Shown: positions 16,344 through 25,443 of the stretch, in pieces
Position numbering within the stretch: position 1 is the stretch's first letter
Layout: every line of letters starts with the position of its first letter
DNA from: Flagellimonas eckloniae
Lineage (GTDB): Bacteria; Bacteroidota; Bacteroidia; Flavobacteriales; Flavobacteriaceae
DNA length: 64,000 nt
Assembly: GCF_001413955.1 (NCBI RefSeq)
Contig: NZ_LCTZ01000002.1
Location: 3,024,501 to 3,088,500 of the forward strand
Direction of reading: 5' to 3'
Translations under genes and position numbers: made by a program
Notes under the pieces: model-generated
The model's database searches: none
What the model was told of the DNA's origin: nothing
Seen by the model: the letters and a program-made list of their open reading frames with translations, nothing else

Positions 16344-18174
16344 GGTTTTCTGGTTTGTTTTTTTTCTATTCTTCATTGGTTTGTTTCCAATTAAAGCCAA
16401 TGACACAATAGTTTTACAAAAGGCTCAAATCACAAAAAATCTAAAAGATTTTTCTACTGTTTTTATATCAGAAAAAAAGGCTTCTATATTTTCATTTGAG
16501 ACCTTGAATCATTTTACTCCCCTTAAAGGTGATAGGTCTTTTTTTTATTTGGATTTTGATGTCGCCAGTGCCTATTCCAAATACACCATTAAAAACGATT
16601 CCGAAAATGAAAAAGAAATTGTTTTCTCTTTTTCGTATCCTTTTTTGGAAGATGTGAAACTCTACAAAGCTGTTCAAGGAAAGTTGATTCTTGAAGGAGA
16701 AATTGGAATTCAAAATTTAAAGCAAGCGGTGGAACGTACCTGGAAAATTACCATTCGGTTATTGCCAAACGAAATAGCATCCTACTTTCTTGTTTTTACA
16801 AAGTCTAAAGGCAAACCCTTGGCAACTGATATTACTTTGAGAGATAGCAATACCGATTCTCGAACAAGCGGTTTCCAAAATTTGGGAATAGGCTTGTACC
16901 TAGGTCTTGTCTTATTGTCTCTTCTTTTTACCAGCTTCATTTTTATACTTGCTAAACGTTCACTTTTTTTATGGTACGGACTTTATCTTGTTGTCTTGGC
17001 CATTTTTATGGTTTCATACCTTGGTTACACTAATGTGCTATTACCTTTACAGAAATTAGATGTTGGCCGTGCGATATATGTAATTTCCATAGAGCTTTCT
17101 ACGGCTATTTTTGTTTTGTTTGCCCAGCAAATCCTTATGGCAAAAAAATATTTGCCCAAGCTTAAAAAAAGTGTTGAGGTCGTAATTATTTTTCAAGTTG
17201 CTTTTCGAATTTTTCTCCACTTCGTGGCCAATTCGCTTTATGCTGGACAGGTTAAACTTTTTATGAAGCTTTGGTACGTAACCATCTTGTTTTTGGTCGT
17301 TGCAGTAATCGTAGAAATATTTGTGTATTTAAGGCATAATAAAAGAGTTGGATCTTACTTTGCTGTATCCTATCTGTTTATGGCCTTTGGATCTGCTGCC
17401 TTGGTCTTGCACCATAGTTTTGGGCTTTTGAAACTTTCATTTTATGGGCTACCAGGAATTTTTTACGCCTCTGCCATTGAAATATTCTTTCTTACAGCTG
17501 CTTTAACTATAGTTGTTGGGCAAATTTATCATGAACGGAACACGCTCTCTGAAAAACTTGTATTGCAACAACAAAAATTCTTGAATGCTTTTGTCCAAGG
17601 TCAAGAAGAAGAACGAAAGCGGGTAGGCGGAGAGCTTCATGACAATATAGGCAGTAAAGTTGCCAGCCTTAAACGATTGTTCAGTGCTAAATATTCCGAC
17701 GAAAAAATGCAAAAAGAATTTGATGACATTTGTGAGGATGTAAGAACAGTAGCCCATAGCATTACCCCTGCCGAGATTTCACTTGTTGGGCTCTCTGGCG
17801 CCATTGACGAGTTATTGGAAACAGTTGAGAAGACTGAACAGCTGACTATCAATTTCAACACCTTTCAATTTCCTGAAAATCTAGATGAAGGTCTGGCTAC
17901 TCATCTATTTAGGATTGTTCAAGAATTGCTTCAGAATGTAATCAAACACGCGAATGCTTCTTTGGTGAACATACAATTGTTTGGCCACAAAAATTCAATA
18001 ACACTAAGTTTTGAAGATGATGGACAGGGGGTTTTTGAAAAAAAGAAAAATGTTGGAATTGGACTGAAGAGCGTCCAATCCAGAGTGGTTCAAATGAACG
18101 GACAATTTCTTTTTGATTCTATTCAGGACAAAGGCACCTCGGTCTTGGTCATAATTCCTACAAAATATACCTGA
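16324..18174 (+). CDS. 7TMR-DISM sensor histidine kinase (HisKA_3)
   Basis: About 616 residues from ATG 16324; a TTG six bases upstream is possible. A signal peptide precedes an extracytoplasmic sensing domain (about 25-180, 7TMR-DISM-extracellular-like), then seven membrane helices (about 190-400), a short coiled linker (LSEKLVLQQQKFLNAF), a HisKA_3 dimerisation domain with phospho-acceptor His439 (GGELHDNIGSK) and an HATPase_c domain (QELLQNVIKHANAS as N-box, DDGQGV and GIGLKSV as G-boxes). It should sense a periplasmic ligand, often a carbohydrate in this sensor class, and phosphorylate the adjacent NarL-type regulator, whose gene it overlaps. Confidence 0.92.
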   Translation: MRINCYKVFWFVFFLFFIGLFPIKANDTIVLQKAQITKNLKDFSTVFISEKKASIFSFETLNHFTPLKGDRSFFYLDFDVASAYSKYTIKNDSENEKEIVFSFSYPFLEDVKLYKAVQGKLILEGEIGIQNLKQAVERTWKITIRLLPNEIASYFLVFTKSKGKPLATDITLRDSNTDSRTSGFQNLGIGLYLGLVLLSLLFTSFIFILAKRSLFLWYGLYLVVLAIFMVSYLGYTNVLLPLQKLDVGRAIYVISIELSTAIFVLFAQQILMAKKYLPKLKKSVEVVIIFQVAFRIFLHFVANSLYAGQVKLFMKLWYVTILFLVVAVIVEIFVYLRHNKRVGSYFAVSYLFMAFGSAALVLHHSFGLLKLSFYGLPGIFYASAIEIFFLTAALTIVVGQIYHERNTLSEKLVLQQQKFLNAFVQGQEEERKRVGGELHDNIGSKVASLKRLFSAKYSDEKMQKEFDDICEDVRTVAHSITPAEISLVGLSGAIDELLETVEKTEQLTINFNTFQFPENLDEGLATHLFRIVQELLQNVIKHANASLVNIQLFGHKNSITLSFEDDGQGVFEKKKNVGIGLKSVQSRVVQMNGQFLFDSIQDKGTSVLVIIPTKYT

Positions 18175-18184
18175 GTTCAGGTAT
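18167..18184 (+). terminator. Short hairpin at the end of the two-component operon
   Basis: ATACCTGA (18167-18174, including the kinase TGA) pairs with TCAGGTAT (18177-18184), followed by TGTTTT. It could terminate the operon or stabilise its 3' end. The T-tract is short, so the call is tentative. Confidence 0.4.
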
Positions 18185-18235
18185 TGTTTTATAGTCATTG
18201 TTTTGGTCACTTTGGTCACAACTAAATCAAAAGTT

Positions 18236-19561
18236 ATGAAAATCGACCAATATCTTAAAACACTGATATATTTCACTTTACTTTCCAGCAGTTTTTTTTC
18301 TTTAGCCCAAAACACAGCAAATACTTCCCTGGATAAAAACCAGATATCTGAGAACTTGATAAAGATTTTTAATAAAATCTTATCCGATGCAAAAATTAAC
18401 AAAACAGCTCCTTCTTCAACATGTACAGCGGAAGCTAAGGAAATTATAACGGAAACGAGGCAAATGCTAAAGGACAACCGTAATCTCTTTGAGAAGGACC
18501 AATTCGATAAACTCGGATTATTTTCGCTATCAAAATCAGAACTTTCTTTTATTGAAAAAGGAAACTATAAAAGTGCAATTGATAAAGCACTTCAAATCTT
18601 TGACGGCGCCTCAGAGTATTCTGATTTTGTGTCTTTACTAACAGGCAAGAATGAAACCGAACTTAACGAAACCGAACAAAAAGAGCTAAAAGAGACATTT
18701 AAGTTCTTTCGCGAAATGTTTGTGGAAAACAAACAATATCAGTGGTGGGTTGATATCGGTTCAATAAGTTTTCGTCATGACTCCTGTTCTTTAAACATAA
18801 TCCCTTCTTATAAAGTTATTGGTTTTGAATATCCCAGAGTCACCTACGATTTAAATATTGAAGTTCATGTGGATTGTAACTGCCCAACAACTCCTGAAGG
18901 GTTTTCTGCATCACATGCAGTTTCAAGTCTGAGTTTTAATTATAAAGCCCATTCTGAAGGTCTTTTTTCCGGAACTCAGATAACTTTTGGGGACCCCATC
19001 AACCCCAGAATAGATATTATTAGTGAAGAGTGCTGCTATACTATAAAAGAAGAAGAAAGCTATTCAGCAGAAAATGATGACGATGATGACATCGTAAAGT
19101 ACGTATTCGATTACGATTGGGCAGGTGACGGTTTCTCCATTACCGTAGGTGCAGGACCCACTATAGGAGAGGAGGCTGATTTTTTCGGCTTTTCCTATAG
19201 CGGTGATATAGGTTATTTTCATAGTCTTAGTGATGATTTTCAAATTGGTGCAACCGCGGGTTATGCAAGATATACAGGAAAAGAAACCGATTTTGGTTTT
19301 GAAACTGATGGTGAAAGTTTTATTCCTATAAATGCTAGAGCCAATTATCGTTTAAGCAATGCTTTTGGTGTTGAAGCTGGTTTGGGGTATGCCATTTCTG
19401 CAAGTGAGGGGGGAGAAGGGGGTCTTATGTATAGTGCTGGGCCTTTTTGGAGACCTTTGGAAGCGGTTCTGATTGCCTTAAACTATGTGAATATTTCCTT
19501 TGGAGAAGGTAGTTTGGGCGCAGTAATGTTAAGCGGGCGGTTTTCACTTTCAAAAAAGTAA
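18236..19561 (+). CDS. Secreted protein with predicted C-terminal beta-barrel, unknown function
   Basis: 441 residues from ATG 18236; an earlier in-frame TTG at 18203 would put 11 residues in front of the signal peptide. The signal peptide ends about FFSLAQ. The N-terminal half (about 25-150) is helical and charged; the middle carries cysteines (DCNCP, EECCY) and an acidic run ENDDDDD near 290; the last 150 residues alternate as amphipathic strands with many Gly/Tyr/Phe (GFSYSGDIGYFH, IGATAGYARYTG, SAGPFWRP) and end VMLSGRFSLSKK, as outer-membrane barrels do. The family is not recognised. It follows the two-component operon by 61 bp, after a possible terminator. Confidence 0.7.
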   Translation: MKIDQYLKTLIYFTLLSSSFFSLAQNTANTSLDKNQISENLIKIFNKILSDAKINKTAPSSTCTAEAKEIITETRQMLKDNRNLFEKDQFDKLGLFSLSKSELSFIEKGNYKSAIDKALQIFDGASEYSDFVSLLTGKNETELNETEQKELKETFKFFREMFVENKQYQWWVDIGSISFRHDSCSLNIIPSYKVIGFEYPRVTYDLNIEVHVDCNCPTTPEGFSASHAVSSLSFNYKAHSEGLFSGTQITFGDPINPRIDIISEECCYTIKEEESYSAENDDDDDIVKYVFDYDWAGDGFSITVGAGPTIGEEADFFGFSYSGDIGYFHSLSDDFQIGATAGYARYTGKETDFGFETDGESFIPINARANYRLSNAFGVEAGLGYAISASEGGEGGLMYSAGPFWRPLEAVLIALNYVNISFGEGSLGAVMLSGRFSLSKK

Positions 19562-19697
19562 GGTTACCGTTCCCATTGGCAAAACAAAACAAGATTTTCA
19601 CAAAAACATATTAGTTTTAGGTATAATTTCATTCAGCTTCAAGAAGCAATTTATGTTTTCAATAAGTGTCTATAACCTAAGTTGGAACTGAACGAAT

Positions 19698-19726
19698 AAA
19701 AAGGCTCATGATAATGAGCCTTTTTT
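19698..19726. terminator. Strong bidirectional intrinsic terminator
   Basis: AAAAAGGCTCAT and ATGAGCCTTTTT form a perfect 12-bp stem around a GATA loop, with T-runs on both strands. It lies between the convergent 18236-19561 gene and the leftward lipoprotein gene at 19742-20011 and serves both. Confidence 0.88.
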
Positions 19727-19741
19727 AATTGTTTCAGTAAT

Positions 19742-20011
19742 CTAAATATCAAAATCCAAATCTAAATCTCCACTACAAATCGTATCGGCAAAAGTATCGA
19801 AATCCTCTCCTTCCAAATCAAAAACATCAGATTCACCTTCAATCGTAATGGTTGCGGTTCCATCTTCATTATCCTGGATTGTAGTTGGGATAAGACCTAA
19901 AACATTGCAAGTCCTGCTGGAACCTGAGTTATCATCTTTTGAACATCCTACAAAAAGAACAATTGTAACCAGTGCTAAGAACAAGATATTGTTTCTCTTA
20001 CTATTTTTCAT
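19742..20011 (-). CDS. Small acidic lipoprotein, unknown function
   Basis: 89 residues with a signal peptide and lipobox (LFVGCSKDD, lipid Cys about residue 23) and a very acidic mature part. Two further cysteines (TCNV, TICSG) and a DNEDGTATI segment give a loose resemblance to the two duplicated lipoproteins at 14742-15519 (DNGDGT), so a shared fold is possible. The function is not recognised. It ends 15 bp from the strong terminator at 19698-19726. Confidence 0.65.
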   Translation of the reverse strand: MKNSKRNNILFLALVTIVLFVGCSKDDNSGSSRTCNVLGLIPTTIQDNEDGTATITIEGESDVFDLEGEDFDTFADTICSGDLDLDFDI

Positions 20012-20185
20012 ATTTACTTGGGGGTTTAGTCATTTAGACAAACGCAACGACCACCCTGGTAGTATAGTTGAAAAACAAAATGTTGTGAAATAAAGATATT
20101 AAAGAGCGAGGAGCCTAAAGGGCTATATTAGAATATGGGTACTAAACCTCTTCCCAGAAAATTGAATGTTTTGCGATTTTTTAGT

Positions 20186-22009
20186 CTATGTGAACATTTT
20201 TCCTAAATAGACCAGCTTGTGGCCTTCCCCGTTAGGTAAAAAATCCTTACTGTTGGCCGGGATGATTTCTATACTCCCGTTGGGGGACTTCGTAAATACG
20301 GGAATGATATCGTTATCTTTTAGGGTTATGTCAATTAGGCTATCGTAATGTGATTTGTCCTTTATGTCTATTTCGTGAATGGTTGGGTATTTACGAACTG
20401 CATCCATAAGCTTGATAAAGTCATCGGTATGTGAAAAAAGTCCTTCTGCCGGATTGTTTTCTGGGTCGTTGATTTCTTCAGAATTTACCAATCGAAAAGC
20501 GCCGTTCTCACCGAACTGGTCCTTAAACTTATCAATGGCGAATTTGTTGATGTCTGAATTTCCGGTGAGGGCCATAAGGTATCCCATATCGTTCAATTCA
20601 ATATTGTCCGTTAATGTATCTGAAAAAATATTGGCGGACATGGCTTCCAAACCTAAGCTTTTTGCTTTCTCAACATTAGCGTCATTATTATCGATAAGAA
20701 CAACATGTCTGTTATTCTTTTTGAGGTAATTCCCTATCAACCTAGAGACTTTTGACGCCCCAATAATCAAAATGCCCTCGGATTTTGTCAAGAACACTCC
20801 TATCAATTTTGCAAAGAGCCTTGCTGTTGTGGCATTCAACAACACCGTTCCCAAAACAATCATAAAAACCAGAGGTGTAATGTACTCTGCCCCAGGTACA
20901 TCTTTGGCCAATAGTTTAGAACCGAACAGGGAGGCAATACCTGCTGCAACTATACCTCTTGGCCCCACCCAGCCTATAAAAAGCTTTTCATTAAATTTTA
21001 AGCCTGATCCTTGGGCACTTATAAAAACACCTAGAGGTCTAATAATAAAAACAATTATTGCGAACAGCGCTGCGGTATTCCAGTTAAAAATAAGTTCCAT
21101 ATCGCTAATGTTGATATTAGCCGATAGTAAGATGAAAAGAATGGATATCAACAAAACACTCAAAGATTCTTTAAAGTAAAGTAGTTCTTTAAGATTGGGC
21201 AGGTTCATATTGCCCATCACCATCCCCATAACTACAACGGCCAACAGTCCAGATTCATGTGCAAAAACATCAGACTCCACAAATACAAGAAGCACAACGG
21301 AAAGGGACACCACATTCATTAAATAATGAGGGATCAAATCCTTTTTAATAGCAAATGCCAATGCGTGGGCAAACGTAAAACCAAAGGTGGTTCCAAAAAG
21401 CAAGATTTTACCAAATTCGACTAGGGCTGTTTGGGTAAAAGCGCTGCCCTCCCCAACACTGATAAACTCAAAAACCAATACTGCTACCAAGGCTCCAATA
21501 GGGTCTATTAGAATTCCCTCCCATTTTAGAACCGCCGAAACATCTTTTTTAAGTGGGATATTTCTAAGGATTGGTGTTATTACAGTTGGTCCTGTAACAA
21601 TGATCAAGGCTGAAAATAAAAAGGAAATTTGCCATGATAACCCAAAAATATAGTGAGCTGCCACGCCCGCTCCAAAAAAAGTAACAATAGACCCTATGGT
21701 TATCAACTTGGTAATCACAGGACCAACATTTTTAATTTCGGCCCGTTTAAGAGTCAGGCCTCCTTCAAAAAGAATGATACTAATGGCCAAAGAAACAAAG
21801 TAGTATAGACCATCGCCAGGAAAAAGGCCTTTCTCTCCATTCCATATGGGTTCAATAAGTTTTCCACCGTCTTCTGTGTATAGCGTCGCTATAGGTCCCA
21901 CCAAAAGGCCAATTAATATAAGGGGTAAAATTGCTGGCAATTTAAAGCGCCAAGCAACCCATTGTGCAATTATTCCAAGAATAATAATTCCAGCAAGTTC
22001 TAGCATCAA
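20186..22009 (-). CDS. CPA-type cation:proton antiporter with TrkA-N domain
   Basis: 607 residues. The first about 400 form some 12 membrane helices of a Na+/H+ exchanger; LIDPIGALVA (the DP pair in mid-membrane) and GWVGPRGIVAAGIAS (CPA1-type GPRG) are recognisable. After residue 410 a cytoplasmic Rossmann TrkA-N domain follows (ILIIGASKVSRLIGNYL, then VVLIDNNDANVEKAKSLG) and a TrkA-C-like end. Such proteins exchange Na+ or K+ for protons under nucleotide control; ion preference cannot be told. It follows the APC-Usp gene in the same direction after 49 bp and may share its transcript. Confidence 0.9.
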   Translation of the reverse strand: MMLELAGIIILGIIAQWVAWRFKLPAILPLILIGLLVGPIATLYTEDGGKLIEPIWNGEKGLFPGDGLYYFVSLAISIILFEGGLTLKRAEIKNVGPVITKLITIGSIVTFFGAGVAAHYIFGLSWQISFLFSALIIVTGPTVITPILRNIPLKKDVSAVLKWEGILIDPIGALVAVLVFEFISVGEGSAFTQTALVEFGKILLFGTTFGFTFAHALAFAIKKDLIPHYLMNVVSLSVVLLVFVESDVFAHESGLLAVVVMGMVMGNMNLPNLKELLYFKESLSVLLISILFILLSANINISDMELIFNWNTAALFAIIVFIIRPLGVFISAQGSGLKFNEKLFIGWVGPRGIVAAGIASLFGSKLLAKDVPGAEYITPLVFMIVLGTVLLNATTARLFAKLIGVFLTKSEGILIIGASKVSRLIGNYLKKNNRHVVLIDNNDANVEKAKSLGLEAMSANIFSDTLTDNIELNDMGYLMALTGNSDINKFAIDKFKDQFGENGAFRLVNSEEINDPENNPAEGLFSHTDDFIKLMDAVRKYPTIHEIDIKDKSHYDSLIDITLKDNDIIPVFTKSPNGSIEIIPANSKDFLPNGEGHKLVYLGKMFT

Positions 22010-22058
22010 TTCGAGTTTTAGTAAAAATACTAATTAATACAAATGCCAAAGCAATTAT

Positions 22059-24263
22059 CTAGTGATCTCTCATTGTCAATCGTAACACGGAACATGCAGA
22101 TTTTTCTGTGAACTTATCCTTTCCGGTACCAAAAAGAATATCCACCCAATTATCCTTTTGTGGGGTTCCCAATATGAGTAGGTCAAAACTTGCCGAAGCT
22201 CTAGAAATCGCTCCAATTGAATCATCCTCTTTTTGGACAATGACCATGCTGGGCGTGTCCACTTTTGTCAATAGTTTTTTTGAATTGGTTTCCATTTTAT
22301 CAATGGTCTCATCATCCATTTTACTGGGCACAACGTGTAGTAGCGTTAGAGACGCTTTGTAATAATTACAGATTCGGTCTGCAACGGCAATGAAGTTCTT
22401 GTCTTTCCTGCCTGGTCTCAAAGCCAATAAAACCTTTCCTATGTAACGAACACCGTCATCCTTGAACAGGGCAAAATCAGAATTGATGTGTGTTAATAAC
22501 CAACCTATGGGATTACTGACCAAGATTCCGCTATGTGCCCGTCCGTTCCACCCCATCACCAACCAGTCGCAGTGGGTCTGATTGCTCAATTCATGTATAG
22601 TGTCAGAAATTTCATGGGTTACCGCGGCTTCAAAATCCAAATCAATGCCCTGGGATACTGCCAAACGTGAAACCCTTCTTTCCAAGGATGCTATTCTTGG
22701 GTTTTCTTCTACCATTGCATCCAAAAAGGTCTGATTGGGAACTTCTGTTACATTAACCACTTGAATCTTTTCGTTCTTGTTGATTGCCGCACCAATTTCA
22801 ACCAGCATTTCCGGGGAACGCTCGTTCCCCAATAATGGTACTACAACACCCGCATTCGAAGCCAATCTACCATCTAGATTTTGTAAGCTTCCCGAACCAT
22901 TATTTCTATAGTTGATTTTGGCGTTTCGTTTTCTCTTGTACAGTAGGTACAGGGCAGGGCGGTGCCCGTATTTTCTCAGGATTCCCGTTCTGGTCGCATT
23001 TCTTCCAAAAAAGTAGTAAATAATTAGACCAAGTAGAAAGATACCAACGATAGCCAGCATTGGGCCAGAGCCCAAGAACACCAATAGGGCAACCCCACTG
23101 AAAATCCCAAACAATTGTACTAATGGATATAATGGAGAGCGATATTCAGGTTTATACCATTGTGCAGAGGTCTCGCGTAGCACAATAACACAGGCATTAA
23201 CCAAAATAAACATCATGACCATAAATGCACTTGCCAACTTTGCTATCTTCTCAACATCAAGAAAAATAATGACCATCGCCATCAGGAAACAAGTCATCAC
23301 AATCGTAACTACAGGCGTTAAGTACTTTGCATGAATTTTGCCCATAAAGTCTGGAAGCAATTTATCTATGGCCATTGCAAAAGGAAATCTAGAAGCAGCC
23401 AAAACACCAGAATTCGCCATCGAAATCAAAGTAATAATACCAACAACAGATGCAATGTAACCTACATAATTTCCCCCTAGGAGTTTAGCAATGCTATAAA
23501 TAGGTTTAATATCTGTTTTGAGTTCACCCAAGGGTAGGTTCCCCACTAAAACAAAAGCAACCGAAACATAGATTACCGTCATAATAAATAACGATAAAAT
23601 CATGGCAAGGGGAAGATTTGTTCCTGGATTTTTAATCTCTCCGGCTATGGCAGCGACCTTGGTGACCCCGGCATAGGAAATATAAACAAATGCAACAGTA
23701 GAGAACAGTCCTAATTTTCCTTCGGTCATAAAAGGGTCCAATAGTTCTGCGGAAGTCCTTGGAATTCCAAACATCAAAATCAAAGCAAGACTGATGAGGC
23801 TTATGCTTACAATAAAGATTTGAACTTTCCCCACCTTTTTTACGCCCAAAATGTTCAAAAACAAAATCAACACCAAGAAGGTAACAGCAACATATTTAGT
23901 AAGTCCCGAATCAATATTAATTAATATGGATAGATAGGCGCCAAAACCAACGAGTGCAAAAGCACTTTTAAAGAGCAAGGAAAGCCAAAGTCCAATCCCC
24001 GCAATAGTACCAAAAAGGGGTCCAAAAGCTCGCTCTATATACACGTAGGTTCCCCCAGAAGAAGGCATCGCAGTAGCCAGTTCAGATTTGGAAAAAGCTG
24101 CAGGTAAAATGCAGACTGCAGCTAAGAGATAGGCCAACCAAACGGAAGACCCTGTTTTTGCAGCTGCCAAACCTGGTAAGACAAAAATACCGCTTCCCAG
24201 CATTCCACCTATGCTAATGGCAATAACGGAGGTTAAGGATAAACTACGTTCTAACTTCTTCAA
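22059..24263 (-). CDS. APC-family amino acid permease fused to universal stress domains
   Basis: 734 residues. Residues 1 to about 425 are an APC permease with about 12 helices; the first carries ISIGGMLGSGIFVLPGLAA, the substrate-binding GxG signature of the superfamily. Residues about 465-600 and 605-734 look like two tandem Usp domains (VVVPLLGNERSPEML; VLLALRPGRKDKNFIAVADR; LILGTPQKDNW). Such fusions occur in Bacteroidota and archaea and presumably let the cytoplasmic Usp part gate transport; substrate unknown. The next gene downstream is an antiporter with its own regulatory domain. Confidence 0.9.
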   Translation of the reverse strand: MKKLERSLSLTSVIAISIGGMLGSGIFVLPGLAAAKTGSSVWLAYLLAAVCILPAAFSKSELATAMPSSGGTYVYIERAFGPLFGTIAGIGLWLSLLFKSAFALVGFGAYLSILINIDSGLTKYVAVTFLVLILFLNILGVKKVGKVQIFIVSISLISLALILMFGIPRTSAELLDPFMTEGKLGLFSTVAFVYISYAGVTKVAAIAGEIKNPGTNLPLAMILSLFIMTVIYVSVAFVLVGNLPLGELKTDIKPIYSIAKLLGGNYVGYIASVVGIITLISMANSGVLAASRFPFAMAIDKLLPDFMGKIHAKYLTPVVTIVMTCFLMAMVIIFLDVEKIAKLASAFMVMMFILVNACVIVLRETSAQWYKPEYRSPLYPLVQLFGIFSGVALLVFLGSGPMLAIVGIFLLGLIIYYFFGRNATRTGILRKYGHRPALYLLYKRKRNAKINYRNNGSGSLQNLDGRLASNAGVVVPLLGNERSPEMLVEIGAAINKNEKIQVVNVTEVPNQTFLDAMVEENPRIASLERRVSRLAVSQGIDLDFEAAVTHEISDTIHELSNQTHCDWLVMGWNGRAHSGILVSNPIGWLLTHINSDFALFKDDGVRYIGKVLLALRPGRKDKNFIAVADRICNYYKASLTLLHVVPSKMDDETIDKMETNSKKLLTKVDTPSMVIVQKEDDSIGAISRASASFDLLILGTPQKDNWVDILFGTGKDKFTEKSACSVLRLTMRDH

Positions 24264-24549
24264 TACGGTTTTGGTCTAAATGCTAAATGTAGCCTTTTTG
24301 AAACAAAAATCTAGCATGTTCCAAATATGCATTATACTTATCCTATGTATACTATGGCAATGCGGTTAATCTTAAATGGCTTAAATTGTTTAGTTGCAAT
24401 ATTCTAAAGCATTCTGTTGTTATTGATTTTTAAAACCTAAAAAGCAGTGGTGTTTCAGGGGGATTTTGTTAAAATAGGGCTAATAAACTTCTATTTTTTA
24501 GTCATTTGCGTTTGGCTTTTCTTATTTTGCACGCCATTTCCTTTTCTGA

Positions 24550-25416
24550 ATGACTATTTATCCCATTGAGACCGGTAATTTTAAACTAGACGGCGGTGCT
24601 ATGTTTGGTGTAGTTCCAAAATCCATTTGGAACAGAACCAATCCTGCCGATTCTAACAATATGATTGATATTGCGGCTAGATGTCTCCTTATTGAAGATA
24701 GTGATAGGCTCATCTTAGTGGATAGTGGCATGGGAAACAAGCAATCAGAGAAGTTCTTTGGATATTATTATCAGTGGGGTAACCATTCAATAGATAATTC
24801 TTTAAAGGAACTAGGCTTCCATAGAGATGATATTACTGATGTCTTTATGACCCACCTCCATTTTGACCACTGCGGGGGTAGCATACAATGGAATCAGGAT
24901 AGAACAGGATATGAACCAGCTTTCAAGAATGCTAGCTTTTGGACCAATGAAGATCATTGGGAATGGGCCACAAATCCCAATGCACGTGAAAAGGCTTCCT
25001 TTTTAAAAGAGAACCTATTGCCCATGCAAGAAAGTGGACGACTGCATTTTGTACAACGGAACGGCTCCTCTTTTTTGGAAGAATCAGAATTGGGGTTTGG
25101 TATTCTTTTTGTTGATGGACATACGGAAAAGCAAATGCTACCTTATTTAAAATACAAAGGCAATAGCATTGTCTTCGTGGCTGATTTGGTGCCGACCGTT
25201 GGTCATATTCCCTTGCCCTACGTAATGGGATATGACACTCGACCTCTTTTAACTTTGGATGAAAAGGCCAAATTTTTGAATGAAATTGCTCAAAACAATT
25301 TTTTGCTGTTCTTTGAGCATGATGCCCATAATGAGTTGTGCACATTAAAACAAACTGAAAAAGGGGTACGATTAGACGAATTGTTTTCCTTTAATGAAAT
25401 ATTCAACCCACAATAA
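24550..25416 (+). CDS. Metallo-beta-lactamase-fold hydrolase
   Basis: 288 residues, cytoplasmic (no signal peptide). The metal-binding motif HLHFDHCGG gives His102, His104, Asp106 and His107; later ligands are in FVDGHTEKQM and FFEHDAHN. The layout with CLLIEDSDRLILVDSGMG before the motif is the MBL-fold branch that includes lactonases and quorum-quenching relatives, but the substrate cannot be inferred. It is divergent from the permease with a 286-bp gap and is followed 27 bp later by the subtilisin-like gene. Confidence 0.88.
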   Translation: MTIYPIETGNFKLDGGAMFGVVPKSIWNRTNPADSNNMIDIAARCLLIEDSDRLILVDSGMGNKQSEKFFGYYYQWGNHSIDNSLKELGFHRDDITDVFMTHLHFDHCGGSIQWNQDRTGYEPAFKNASFWTNEDHWEWATNPNAREKASFLKENLLPMQESGRLHFVQRNGSSFLEESELGFGILFVDGHTEKQMLPYLKYKGNSIVFVADLVPTVGHIPLPYVMGYDTRPLLTLDEKAKFLNEIAQNNFLLFFEHDAHNELCTLKQTEKGVRLDELFSFNEIFNPQ

Positions 25417-25443
25417 AGTTTTACATTTTTATATATACTACAT

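Noticed and set aside
20772..21179. 135-residue frame antisense to the antiporter
   Set aside because: No motif, wholly within the membrane part of a clear antiporter gene.
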